A stretch of 7,886 nucleotides of DNA from an uncultured Alphaproteobacteria bacterium (GCA_903928755.1 CAIYSH010000367.1:1-7886); one strand, 5' to 3'. Shown: positions 1-7,214, counted from the stretch's first letter. Notes: generated by a model not told the origin, from the letters alone. Translations and numbers: made by a program.

Positions 1-364
1 CCCGCATGGAATTGTCCATGACGGCCCGGTCAGCGAAATCGACTGATTTATCCGGGTTGATGATCTGGACGTGGCCCTCCGCCGTCATGATCCCGCGGGA
101 TTGGTCATAGACGATATGGTCTGCGCGGACGGTTCGTCCCTGATATCGGACCTCTACAGACCCGGAAGCCGTGGTGATCTGGGTTTTGTCGTTCCGCGCG
201 ACTTCATCAGCTTCGAGGTAGAGCTCTCCGACCTCCAGGCCGTCCGAGGGAAGTGTTGCCGGCGCGGGCCTTGGCTCCGCATGTCCAGGCGCAGACCAGG
301 ACAGCACCACAAGGGCGACGCCTGCGAGCAGACCTGGTTTGGCCGAGGGGACTCTCAATTTCAT
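1..364 (-). CDS. lptD: LptD (OstA/Imp), LPS-assembly outer-membrane protein, N-terminal part only
   Basis: LptD is the outer-membrane beta-barrel that, with the lipoprotein LptE, inserts LPS into the outer leaflet. The visible 121 residues begin with a Sec-type signal peptide: a basic start (MKLRVPSAKP), a hydrophobic core at about 11-22, and a likely cleavage after A29 (PGHA|EP). From about residue 45 the chain has the OstA/LptA-like jellyroll character expected of the LptD periplasmic domain, with short repeats such as LYLEADEV, ASGSVEVRYQGRTVRADHI and GIMTAEGHVQI. The gene runs off the left edge, so the barrel and disulfide cysteines cannot be checked. The start at 364 follows a G-rich ribosome-binding stretch (AGGGGGG, three bases before ATG). 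It lies 46 bases after the lptG stop, which fits one lptF-lptG-lptD transcript. The family call rests on domain character, signal peptide and operon position. Confidence 0.9.
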   Translation of the reverse strand, partial: MKLRVPSAKPGLLAGVALVVLSWSAPGHAEPRPAPATLPSDGLEVGELYLEADEVARNDKTQITTASGSVEVRYQGRTVRADHIVYDQSRGIMTAEGHVQIINPDKSVDFADRAVMDNSMR

Positions 365-410
365 GATCCCCCCTGTAATCGCGACGGCCTTGAATGGCTA
401 TATGGCAAGT

Positions 411-1505
411 CTAACCATCCTCAGTGTAGCAGAGCAGCATCAGTCCGGACAGCAGGGCGATTGTCGGGGGGGCCCAGGCGGCCAGGGTCAGGGGAATGAT
501 GTCGGCACCAGCCAGGGCCCCGGAAAACTGGTTGAAGAAAAAGAAAACGAAGCCAAATGCTGCTCCGACGCCGGCCAGGCCTGCCAGGCCCCCCAGACGG
601 TCCAGTCTCAGTGAGAAAGCGGCAGCCAGGACTGCCATGGCGGCGAAGAGGAGGGGGGTGGCCAGCAGTTGCTCCAGACGCAGGCGGTAGCCTGCCGCAC
701 TGAAACCGGCCAGTTCCGTCTGGCTGATGGCCCCTGGAAGTTTCCAGAATGAAATGGACTCGGGGGAGGACAACCGCTCCATGGCCGATTCCGCATCCAG
801 GGTGGACCTGATCGACAGGGAGTCCGATCTGACCGAATTCTCCCCGGCTGAGGCCTCGCGAACATCTGTCAGTCGCCAGAATCCGGGAACGAGCTCTGCG
901 CCCCCTGCCTCTATGCGGCGTTTGAACCGGGGAAGGTCCCTTTGGTCCTTCTGGTAGATATAGACCGAAACCCCCCTCAGGTGCACCTTGCCCTGTCGGC
1001 TGTCGCGGGCCCTGGCATGGATGACCATGAGGTTCTTCTCATCGCCCTGGCGCAGCCAGACCTCCTTGGGGGTATCCCCAAGGTAGGTGTCCATCAGGCT
1101 GGCCCGCTTGGATTCGAAGCGCGCTGAAAGATCGGCGGCAAGCGGATTGAATAGCGTTACCGTAAGGGCACCGGCCATGAAAGCAGCCGCTGCCGATGGA
1201 ACGATGAACCGCCAGGCCGATACCCCTGCGGCGCGCATGGCGACAAGCTCGCTCCGCCGGTTCATGCCGATATAGGCGCTCATGCCTCCGCCAAGGAAGA
1301 CAAAGGGCAGGAGCAGCAGGATCATGCCCGGTGACTTGTAGAGGGTCATCAGGAAGAGATCGCCCACCCCGACATCAGCCCGGACGCCAACAGATCGGGA
1401 AAGGTCGACGAACTGCACCAGAAGGATGACCGCCGAGATCACGGCCAGGGCCGAGCCGACTCCTGCAAATGTCCGGAAAAGGACATATCTGTCGAGGCGT
1501 CCCAT
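411..1505 (-). CDS. lptG: LptG, permease subunit of the LPS exporter LptB2FG
   Basis: LptG is an inner-membrane protein that pairs with LptF and the ATPase LptB to extract LPS from the inner membrane and pass it to the LptC/LptA bridge. The 364-residue product has the family layout: three N-terminal membrane segments (about 11-33, 56-78, 100-120), a periplasmic beta-jellyroll region (about 130-255), then three C-terminal segments (about 278-298, 304-325, 335-357). The cytoplasmic coupling helix after TM2 is clear (NRRSELVAMRAAGVS, residues 82-96), including the conserved Glu-Leu and the Arg/Gly pattern that contacts LptB. The reading frame stays open upstream to 1793, but that extension lies inside lptF. 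MGRLDRYV at 1505 is the family-typical beginning. The start sits 5 bases after the lptF stop and has only a weak ribosome-binding site, so translational coupling to lptF is likely. Confidence 0.95.
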   Translation of the reverse strand: MGRLDRYVLFRTFAGVGSALAVISAVILLVQFVDLSRSVGVRADVGVGDLFLMTLYKSPGMILLLLPFVFLGGGMSAYIGMNRRSELVAMRAAGVSAWRFIVPSAAAAFMAGALTVTLFNPLAADLSARFESKRASLMDTYLGDTPKEVWLRQGDEKNLMVIHARARDSRQGKVHLRGVSVYIYQKDQRDLPRFKRRIEAGGAELVPGFWRLTDVREASAGENSVRSDSLSIRSTLDAESAMERLSSPESISFWKLPGAISQTELAGFSAAGYRLRLEQLLATPLLFAAMAVLAAAFSLRLDRLGGLAGLAGVGAAFGFVFFFFNQFSGALAGADIIPLTLAAWAPPTIALLSGLMLLCYTEDG

Positions 1506-1510
1506 CCTGG

Positions 1511-2656
1511 TTATGCCGCCCTGGTCCGACCCACGAACGCATTCCTGCGGGTCTTGCGTATATCGATGAAACGGGAAACCTTCTGCTGGAACAGTCCTGC
1601 CAGAGCCCAGGTCATGCCGCCGATCGGAACCACATACTGCATGACATTCAGCCAGGCGTTGTTCTCGCTGGCCGCCTCGATCGCGAAACCGACAATGCGC
1701 AGCAGGGCCGCCGCGCCCCCGATGGCCGCCATGCGTTGCCCATAGCCCATGCGGGAAAATCCGCCGCCGATGATGGCCCAGAGGGCGAAGCACATGAAGG
1801 TCAGGTTGTAGAGCGGTGTTGAAAGCCGCGCGTGACCTTCTGCCAGCAGTTTTTCATGGTTACGCCTTTCCCAGTCCTGGGTGAGATCCGGGAAGAACAG
1901 CTCATGAAGATAGCGGTCGGAGGGCTTGTAATGGACCAACTCACTTGATCTTGAAAGTTGCGAAAGTTCAAAGGGATAGTCGTCGAAAGTCAGATAGTTC
2001 AACACACCCCGCTTGGAAAATTCCTGCGTCGAGCCCTTGTGCATTTCCAGAACGGCCTTTCCCGCGCGCTTGATGATGCGACCTTCGTCTGCCGTGTAGG
2101 TGGTCGCCGCGCCGTCAGCCCCGGCCTGGTGGATGAAGAGATTATGGATCATGCCGCCATTATCGATGCTCTGGGCGTACACCGTCAGACCTGGAGCCGG
2201 GGCCGTAAACTCGCCCTCACGGACCAGGGTCGAGGCAAGGTCGGTCCTGACCTCGAACAGGACTTCCCGCATGGCCCTCAGGGAGGCTGGCTGGACCCAT
2301 AAATTCAGAATGAGGCCCAGCAAGGTCATGACGGAGGCAAGCCTCAGGGCCGGGGAAATCACACGCCATCGGCTCATGCCTCCGGCGAAACAGACCACGA
2401 TTTCCTGATCCACGGCCAACCGGTTCAAGGTCATCAATGCCGCGACGAAAAGGGCTATCGGCATGACCATGTTGATCAGCTGGGGCATGGCCAGCAGGGT
2501 CACCTTGAGAAAGACCAGGGCGCTCTGTCTCTGGCTGACAATGATCTCGAGCTGGCTGAGACTTGTGGAAAGCAGGGCGATCGCCGTCAATGCGACCACA
2601 GCAAGGAATGTGGGGGCAATCAGCTGTCGCAGAAGATAACGGTCGATCAGGCGCAT
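1511..2656 (-). CDS. lptF: LptF, permease subunit of the LPS exporter LptB2FG
   Basis: LptF is the partner of LptG in the inner-membrane LPS extractor. The 381-residue product begins MRLIDRYLLRQ, typical of the family. It has three N-terminal membrane segments (about 12-33, 52-75, 100-120), a periplasmic domain (about 125-275) and three C-terminal segments (about 280-300, 306-328, 338-357). The coupling helix after TM2 reads AVDQEIVVCFAGGMS (residues 81-95). It is the first gene of the leftward operon. The start at 2656 was chosen by homology because membrane segment 1 begins at once. It has no good ribosome-binding site: the bases just upstream are pyrimidine-rich. The same frame stays open for 53 more codons to an ATG at 2815, which does have GAAGG at a normal spacing, so the true start deserves checking. 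The gene identity is not in doubt. Confidence 0.95.
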   Translation of the reverse strand: MRLIDRYLLRQLIAPTFLAVVALTAIALLSTSLSQLEIIVSQRQSALVFLKVTLLAMPQLINMVMPIALFVAALMTLNRLAVDQEIVVCFAGGMSRWRVISPALRLASVMTLLGLILNLWVQPASLRAMREVLFEVRTDLASTLVREGEFTAPAPGLTVYAQSIDNGGMIHNLFIHQAGADGAATTYTADEGRIIKRAGKAVLEMHKGSTQEFSKRGVLNYLTFDDYPFELSQLSRSSELVHYKPSDRYLHELFFPDLTQDWERRNHEKLLAEGHARLSTPLYNLTFMCFALWAIIGGGFSRMGYGQRMAAIGGAAALLRIVGFAIEAASENNAWLNVMQYVVPIGGMTWALAGLFQQKVSRFIDIRKTRRNAFVGRTRAA

Positions 2657-2813
2657 GACGAAGAAAATGGGTCCCCGCTGACGTTTTGCCGCGCCCAGCT
2701 TGTACACTCGTTCTAAATCATGGGTCGCTGCCCTGCACAACCTTGCGAGAAGACCGTAACGGCCGATACCATGCAGGGCTCCAGTCTGCTTCGCCCACTT
2801 TGAGAGTTTTTCC
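2657..2813. promoter_or_regulatory. Divergent control region between lptF and pepA
   Basis: This is the only non-coding gap between two diverging operons, so both promoters should lie here or just inside the flanking genes. A TCTAAATC box on the plus strand at 2712-2719 resembles the alphaproteobacterial -10 element described for Caulobacter (GCTAnAwC), but I find no -35 at the usual distance. On the minus strand TTGTGC is followed 17 bases later by TTTAGA, a weak match. Neither is good enough to assign. The region is also open in the lptF frame throughout, which leaves a longer LptF as an alternative reading. Seen: gap, orientation and weak boxes. Inferred: promoter function. Confidence 0.35.
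2802..2806 (+). promoter_or_regulatory. Ribosome-binding site of pepA
   Basis: GAGAG lies 7 bases before the ATG at 2814, a normal Shine-Dalgarno spacing. It supports that ATG as the pepA start. Confidence 0.55.
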
Positions 2814-4268
2814 ATGCAAATCGCCTTCGTCGCCGCTGACCAGGATCTTTCTGCGAACGCCGTTCTCGGCCTGCTGACCTGCGAGGGGTCAGCGCTTCTG
2901 GCTTCGGATGGCCCCTATGCCCGAGCGGCTGCCGGGAGCCGGTTCACGGGGGGCAAGGGCCAGACCCTGGACATACTGGGCTCCGATACCGCGACACGGA
3001 TCGTATTGGTCGGTGTCGGCAAGGCGGCCGAGTTCGACGCCATGGCAGCCGAAAACGGTGCGGCCGCGGCCTTTGCGCATGTGAAAGCCTGCGGGCTGTT
3101 GTCGCTCCGCCTGGTCCTGCCGGTGGACGATCCCGCTTTCGCGGCCCAGGCCGCCCTTGGCGTCCGGCTGGCAGCCTATCGTTTCGACAGATACCGGACC
3201 AAGGAAAAGCCGGAGGTCAAACCCTCCATCGCCAGTGTTGAAGTTGTCACTGCCCATCCTGAGGCCGCCAGCCATGCCTTCGGTCCGCTTGCTGCACTGG
3301 CGGACGCGGTCAGCTTTGCACGGGACCTGGTCTCGGAGCCGCCGAACGTCCTCTATCCGGAAGAATTCGCCCGTCGCGTCAAGGCCCTTGAGGGGCTCGG
3401 GCTGCAGGTTGAAATCCTGGGTGAGGCCGAGATGGCCAAGCTGGGCATGGGCTCACTGCTCGGCGTTGGACAGGGCAGCACCCGGGAGAGCCAGCTTGCC
3501 ATCCTCAAGTGGAACGGTGCCGCGGACCCGGCTGCCCAACCGATTGCCTTTGTCGGCAAGGGGGTCTGTTTCGACACGGGTGGCATCAGTCTGAAGCCTG
3601 CCGATGGCATGGAGGACATGAAGTGGGATATGGGCGGGGCAGCGGCCGTGGCTGGCCTCATGCATGTGCTCGCCGGGCGCAAGGCCCGGGTAAACGCCGT
3701 GGGCATTCTGGGCCTGGTGGAAAACATGCCCGATGGCGGGGCGCAGAGACCCGGGGATGTCGTCACATCCATGTCCGGACAGACCATCGAGATCATCAAC
3801 ACGGACGCTGAAGGCCGTCTGGTTCTCGCCGACGCCATCTGGTACTGCCAGGACCGGTTCAAGCCGAAGTTCATGGTCGATCTCGCCACCCTGACCGGCG
3901 CGATCATCATCTCACTTGGCAACGACTATGCAGGCCTCTTCAGCAATAATGACGAGCTGGCAGAGGATCTGCTGGCCGCATCAAAGGCTGAATCCGAGCC
4001 CCTTTGGCGGATGCCCTTGCCGCCGCATTACGACAAGGGGATCGACAGCATGATTGCCGACATGAAGAATACCGGAGGCCGGCCCGGCGGTTCCATTACT
4101 GCGGCGCTCTTCATCCAGCGCTTCGTCAATGGGGTGCCCTGGGCGCACCTGGATATCGCGTCTACGGCCTGGGCCAAACCGTCCAGCAAGCCGACCAGTC
4201 CGGACGGTGCCACAGGTTATGGCGTTCGCCTTCTGAACCGCATGGTTGCCGACAGATACGAAGGCTGA
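2814..4268 (+). CDS. pepA: Leucyl aminopeptidase (cytosol aminopeptidase, M17 family)
   Basis: PepA removes N-terminal amino acids, preferring leucine, from peptides in the cytoplasm. The family uses two metal ions and usually forms a hexamer. The 484-residue product has the M17 layout: a variable N-terminal domain (about 1-165) and a conserved catalytic domain (about 170-484). Metal and active-site residues are all present: K249 and D254 in VGKGVCFDTGG, K261 in SLKPADGMEDMKWDMGG, D272, then D331, E333 and R335 in the family signature NTDAEGRL (329-336). Length fits the family. The gene leads the rightward operon and diverges from lptF, the same order as in enterobacteria. In E. coli, PepA also binds DNA as a recombination and transcription cofactor; whether that applies here cannot be seen. 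Nothing is broken or missing. Confidence 0.97.
   Translation: MQIAFVAADQDLSANAVLGLLTCEGSALLASDGPYARAAAGSRFTGGKGQTLDILGSDTATRIVLVGVGKAAEFDAMAAENGAAAAFAHVKACGLLSLRLVLPVDDPAFAAQAALGVRLAAYRFDRYRTKEKPEVKPSIASVEVVTAHPEAASHAFGPLAALADAVSFARDLVSEPPNVLYPEEFARRVKALEGLGLQVEILGEAEMAKLGMGSLLGVGQGSTRESQLAILKWNGAADPAAQPIAFVGKGVCFDTGGISLKPADGMEDMKWDMGGAAAVAGLMHVLAGRKARVNAVGILGLVENMPDGGAQRPGDVVTSMSGQTIEIINTDAEGRLVLADAIWYCQDRFKPKFMVDLATLTGAIIISLGNDYAGLFSNNDELAEDLLAASKAESEPLWRMPLPPHYDKGIDSMIADMKNTGGRPGGSITAALFIQRFVNGVPWAHLDIASTAWAKPSSKPTSPDGATGYGVRLLNRMVADRYEG
4260..4264 (+). promoter_or_regulatory. Ribosome-binding site of holC inside the end of pepA
   Basis: GAAGG overlaps the last pepA codons and lies 6 bases before the holC ATG. 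It fixes that start and shows that holC depends on the pepA transcript. Confidence 0.6.
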
Positions 4269-4270
4269 CC

Positions 4271-4723
4271 ATGGCCACAGGAGAGGTCTGGTTCTATCAT
4301 CTGGAGCGTTCAAGCCTCGACCAGGTCTTGCCGGAATTGCTGGAAAAGACCCTGGCCCGGGGGTGGAAGGCGGTCGTGAGGCCCCGGACGGAGGCGCAGA
4401 TCCAGCATCTGGACAAGTGGCTCTGGTCCTACCGGGATGACAGCTTCCTTCCCCATGGTCTGGCCAATGAGCCCGCCAGTTCGCGCCAGCCCATCGTCCT
4501 GACAACGGGCCCGGAAAATCCGAACACCGCCGAGGCTCTGTTCCTGGTTGCAGGGGCGGAAGCCCAGGACATGGATGGCTATACGAGATGCATCATCCTG
4601 TTTGATGGCGCTGACGAGCAGGCCTTGGTCAAGGCGAGAGGTCAGTGGAAGGCTGTCAAGGCGACGGGCGCGACGGCCAGCTACTGGAAGCAACTGTCAC
4701 GGGGATGGGAGAAGCAGGCATGA
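4271..4723 (+). CDS. holC: DNA polymerase III chi subunit
   Basis: Chi belongs to the clamp-loader assembly of the replicative polymerase. In E. coli it binds psi (HolD) and the C-terminus of single-stranded DNA binding protein. The 150-residue product matches the chi family in length (E. coli 147). It shows the usual series of conserved blocks: EVWFYHLE near the start, LDKWLWSYRDDSFLPHG (47-63), QPIVLT (73-78), RCIILFDG (106-113) and a C-terminal YWKQ...GWEK (138-148). It starts 2 bases after the pepA stop, the common pepA-holC pairing. Its own stop overlaps the start of the next gene (ATGA at 4720-4723). No psi gene is in the window; HolD is often missing or unrecognised in alphaproteobacteria. 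The call rests on motifs and the conserved neighbour. Confidence 0.93.
   Translation: MATGEVWFYHLERSSLDQVLPELLEKTLARGWKAVVRPRTEAQIQHLDKWLWSYRDDSFLPHGLANEPASSRQPIVLTTGPENPNTAEALFLVAGAEAQDMDGYTRCIILFDGADEQALVKARGQWKAVKATGATASYWKQLSRGWEKQA
4707..4714 (+). promoter_or_regulatory. Ribosome-binding site of the I78-like lipoprotein gene
   Basis: GGGAGAAG lies in the last codons of holC, 5 bases before the ATG at 4720. It supports the overlapping start and independent loading of ribosomes on the third gene of the operon. Confidence 0.6.
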
Positions 4724-5058
4724 AGACTTACCGGACCTTGCTGCTCGTCGGATTGCTTGGCCTTGCGGCCTGCGCTTCGGAACCACCGCCGCCTGCGACA
4801 CCCCCGACGCTGGCTTTACCCCCTTTACCGCCGCCGCCGCCCCCTAAACCTGTGCCCATGGCGGAAGATCAGTGTCGGGCAGGTGCTGTCATGGGGCTTA
4901 TCGGTCGCTCCCGACGGGAAATTCCCGTCCCGGTTCTGCCAGAGCTACAGCGCGTGGCCTGCACCACCTGTCCGATAACCCGGGACTTCAACCCAAGGCG
5001 TCTCAATTTCTTCTTCGACGCAGAGACCGGGCTTATCCAGGAAATCCGGTGCGGTTAG
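4720..5058 (+). CDS. Small lipoprotein with peptidase-inhibitor I78-like C-terminus
   Basis: The 112-residue product starts with a lipoprotein signal peptide (MKTYRTLLLVGLLGLAAC). The lipobox LAAC places the lipidated cysteine at C18, so it is probably anchored facing the periplasm. Residues 22-46 are a proline-rich linker, including an uninterrupted run of six prolines. The rest (about 49-112) has the I78 inhibitor pattern: QCRAGAVMGLIG near its start, then DFNPRRLNFFFD, ETGLIQEI and the terminal RCG. I78 proteins are named for subtilisin-type serine protease inhibition; most members are untested, so the activity here is inference. C52 and C111 could form the family disulfide. An added CTTC (81-84) is less usual. 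The gene overlaps holC by ATGA, yet a periplasmic lipoprotein has no obvious link to a replication subunit, so the operon may simply share expression. Confidence 0.78.
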   Translation: MKTYRTLLLVGLLGLAACASEPPPPATPPTLALPPLPPPPPPKPVPMAEDQCRAGAVMGLIGRSRREIPVPVLPELQRVACTTCPITRDFNPRRLNFFFDAETGLIQEIRCG

Positions 5059-5308
5059 AGGGCTGTCGTTGTTTGACGATCGACGGAAGGGCCAGTTCCG
5101 GAATGGCCCGGCTGTAAAGGTCAAGCGGCTTCATGCCTTGAAGTGGGGCGTCGTCGGCCGCGTCTGCCCCGGCAAAGCCGATGCTGCGGCAGAGACAGGT
5201 CCCGATCTGAGGGATTTCCGGATTTTCGAAAGCTTCACAAGGCCGTCCTGAGGACAGGTGACGGCAAGGGCCGGGATTGCAAAGGCCCGGTGGGTTCAGA
5301 CCAAAGGC
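5033..5308 (-). other. Cysteine-rich open frame without a normal start codon (doubtful gene)
   Basis: Between the I78-like gene and the ABC-F gene the minus strand stays open for 91 codons, between stops at 5309-5311 and 5033-5035. It holds no ATG, GTG or TTG until a late ATG that leaves only about 30 codons. The possible product has five cysteines in its first half (for example CNPGPCRHL and GTCLCRSIGF) and a GMKPLDLYSR stretch. A GGGGAGGT sequence precedes it at 5311-5318, followed 11 bases later by CTG (5299-5297). However, that sequence is also one arm of a hairpin. Third-position GC looks lower than in the neighbouring genes, and an open frame of this length can arise by chance in GC-rich DNA. 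I do not recognise a family. It could be a decayed gene, a non-ATG gene or nothing. Confidence 0.2.
5089..5109 (+). terminator. Hairpin after the pepA-holC-lipoprotein operon (possible terminator)
   Basis: GGGCCA (5089-5094) pairs with TGGCCC (5104-5109), and the inner TTCCGGAA can add four more pairs next to a one-base bulge. It begins 30 bases after the lipoprotein stop, where a terminator is expected. No run of T follows, so intrinsic termination is uncertain. Confidence 0.35.
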
Positions 5309-5311
5309 TTA

Positions 5312-5330
5312 CCTCCCCGTCGTGGGGAAG
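5312..5330 (-). terminator. Hairpin after the ABC-F gene (possible terminator)
   Basis: Read on the minus strand, CTTCCCC and GGGGAGG form a 7-bp stem with one G-U pair and a 5-base loop, starting 6 bases after the ABC-F stop. No T-run follows. The second arm looks like a ribosome-binding site, which gives a structural reason for that sequence other than translation. Confidence 0.35.
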
Positions 5331-5336
5331 ACATCT

Positions 5337-7214
5337 TCAGCGAAGGGCTTCGTAGGCCTCGACTGCCGCCAGCCACTCAACTTCTGCAGCGTCCAGTTTT
5401 GCCTGGGCCTGGCTTCGCTGGCGACCCAGCTCGGCTGCCCGGCCAGGATTTTCGGAGAATACCTTGGGGTCCGTAAGGGCCTTGTCGAGGTCTGCCACGG
5501 CTGCCGTCGCCCGGGCCAGAGCCGCTTCGGCATTTTCTGCGCGCCGACGGGCCGGGCCGGTCGGGATCCTTGCCTTGGGTGCTTCAGCTTTGGGCGGCGG
5601 CGGTGGCGTGGGTTCGCTCTTCACCTGGGTCGGACTGCGCGCCGCGGCCCGGGAGCGTTCAATCACCAGTCTGGCATAATCATTCATGTCACCGTCGAAG
5701 GGGGCCAGGCCCCCGTCTGCGGCGAACCACAGGCGATCTGCCACAAGTTCCATCAGCGACCGGTCATGGGTGATCAGAATGACCGCCCCCTCATAGTCGT
5801 TCAGGGCATCCAGCAGGGCGCGACGACTGTCGATGTCGAGGTGATTGGTCGGTTCATCGAGGATCAGAAGGTGAGGGGCCTCCAGAGCCACCATATTCAG
5901 CAGCAACCGGGCGCGTTCCCCCCCCGAGAGGCTGGCGACCTTCGTCTCGACCTTCTGAAATCCTATGCCCCATTGTGCCAGGCGGGCCCGGCGACTGGCC
6001 TCGCTGGAGTCCGGCATGGCGCGTCGGATGATTTCCAGCGGCGTGTCGCTGGGATCCATGGCCTCGATCTGGTGCTGGTGGAACCAGCCGACCTTCAGGC
6101 GGCGATCACGGCGCATTTCCCCTGACTGGGGCTCAAGGGCTCCGGCCACCAGTTTGGCGAAGGTCGATTTGCCGGCCCCGTTTACCCCCAGGATACCGAT
6201 CCGGTCATCCAGATCGATGCGAAGGTTCATGCCCTTGAGGATCGGCTTGCCCGCTTCATAGCCTGCGGAGACCCCCTCAAGGCGGATCAGGGGCGGGGGC
6301 AGGGGCTTTTCCGGCGAGGGCAGGATGAAGGGGGCCGTATGCTCTGCGGCAACCGGCGACACCGGCGGCAGTTTGGCCAGCTGCTTCAGCCGGGACTGGG
6401 CCTGGGCCGCCTTGGACGCCTTGGCGCGGAAGCGGTCGACAAAGGCCTGCAGGTGCGCGCGCTGGGCATCGACCTTCGAGCGTGTCGATTCCTGGAGGCG
6501 GGCCCGTTCTTCACGCTGCCGTTCGAAATTGTCGTAATTGCCAGGATAGAGATCCAGCTTGCCGTCGATCAGATGCAGGATGTGGTCGACGGAGTTGTTC
6601 AGGATTTCGCGGTCGTGGCTGATGATGATGGCGGTATTCGGATAGCGACGGAGCCTTGCCTCAAGCCAGAGCGCACCTTCCAGGTCGAGATAGTTGGTGG
6701 GTTCATCGAGCAGCAGAAGATCCGGCTCGGCAAACAGGGCCGCGGCCAGGGCAACCCGCATGCGCCAGCCGCCTGAGAACTCGGCCATGGCCCGCGAAAG
6801 ATCGGCATGTGAAAAGCCCAGGCCGGACAGGATCTCGGCCGCACGGCTGGGGGCCCGATCCGCCCCGATCTCCGAAAGGCGCGCATAGATTTCGCCAAGA
6901 TGTTCAGGCTCTGCGGTTTCAAGGCTGGCCGTCAGCCTTTCCCGTTCCTCGTCGGCGGCCAGAACGGTATCCAGCAGGCTTACAGGCGTGGCGGGGTGCT
7001 CCTGGTCGACAGAGGCGACCCTGGCCGATCTGGGATAGCTGATCTCGCCATCACCAGCGTGCAACTGGTCGAGCACCAGCTTGAACAGGGTGGATTTTCC
7101 CACGCCATTGCGGCCCACCAGGCCGACCTTGGCGCTGACAGGGAGGCTGACGGTCGCATGGTCGAAGAACCGGCGTCCCCAGGAGTCGAAGGTCAGATCA
7201 TTGATTTGCAGCAT
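5337..7214 (-). CDS. ABC-F family ATPase, YheS-like, with C-terminal coiled coil
   Basis: ABC-F proteins carry two ATPase domains and no membrane part, and act on the ribosome rather than as transporters. The 625-residue product has domain 1 (Walker A GRNGVGKST 34-42, Q71 in VDQE, signature FSGGW 146-150, LLLLDEPTN 167-174 and following, switch H200). A charged linker (about 231-290) contains VDRFRAKASKAAQAQSRLKQL, as in the P-site tRNA-interaction motif region. Domain 2 follows (Walker A GVNGAGKST 343-351, LSGGE 429-433, LLILDEPTNHLD 449-460, H483). After a proline-rich stretch (about 533-552) residues 555-625 look like a helical coiled coil, as in Uup-type proteins. Both catalytic glutamates are present. 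Best likeness is E. coli YheS by recalled sequence. The start at MLQINDLTF was chosen by homology; the frame is open to 7313 and no clear ribosome-binding site precedes 7214. It diverges from ndk. Confidence 0.9.
   Translation of the reverse strand: MLQINDLTFDSWGRRFFDHATVSLPVSAKVGLVGRNGVGKSTLFKLVLDQLHAGDGEISYPRSARVASVDQEHPATPVSLLDTVLAADEERERLTASLETAEPEHLGEIYARLSEIGADRAPSRAAEILSGLGFSHADLSRAMAEFSGGWRMRVALAAALFAEPDLLLLDEPTNYLDLEGALWLEARLRRYPNTAIIISHDREILNNSVDHILHLIDGKLDLYPGNYDNFERQREERARLQESTRSKVDAQRAHLQAFVDRFRAKASKAAQAQSRLKQLAKLPPVSPVAAEHTAPFILPSPEKPLPPPLIRLEGVSAGYEAGKPILKGMNLRIDLDDRIGILGVNGAGKSTFAKLVAGALEPQSGEMRRDRRLKVGWFHQHQIEAMDPSDTPLEIIRRAMPDSSEASRRARLAQWGIGFQKVETKVASLSGGERARLLLNMVALEAPHLLILDEPTNHLDIDSRRALLDALNDYEGAVILITHDRSLMELVADRLWFAADGGLAPFDGDMNDYARLVIERSRAAARSPTQVKSEPTPPPPPKAEAPKARIPTGPARRRAENAEAALARATAAVADLDKALTDPKVFSENPGRAAELGRQRSQAQAKLDAAEVEWLAAVEAYEALR

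Noticed and set aside
3353..3922. Long minus-strand open frame of 189 codons inside pepA
   Set aside because: It lies fully opposite the catalytic domain of an intact pepA, and its Arg/Ser/Pro-rich product is the usual antisense shadow of a GC-rich gene.
4784..4855. Low-complexity CCG/CCC stretch considered as a DNA repeat
   Set aside because: It is explained by the proline-rich linker of the lipoprotein and is not a regular tandem repeat.
5131..5238. Minus-strand 35-codon GTG frame with AGGA upstream
   Set aside because: It is very short and basic with no family likeness; the upstream AGGA is too common in this DNA to count.
5069..5251. Plus-strand 60-codon frame starting with TTG in the convergent gap
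   Set aside because: It has no recognisable domain and no ribosome-binding site, and it competes with an equally open minus frame; not enough to call a gene.
5277..6125. Plus-strand open frame of 282 codons opposite the ABC-F gene
   Set aside because: It covers the antisense of conserved ABC-F motifs; its Gly/Arg/Gln-rich product is a shadow, and the start has no supporting signal.
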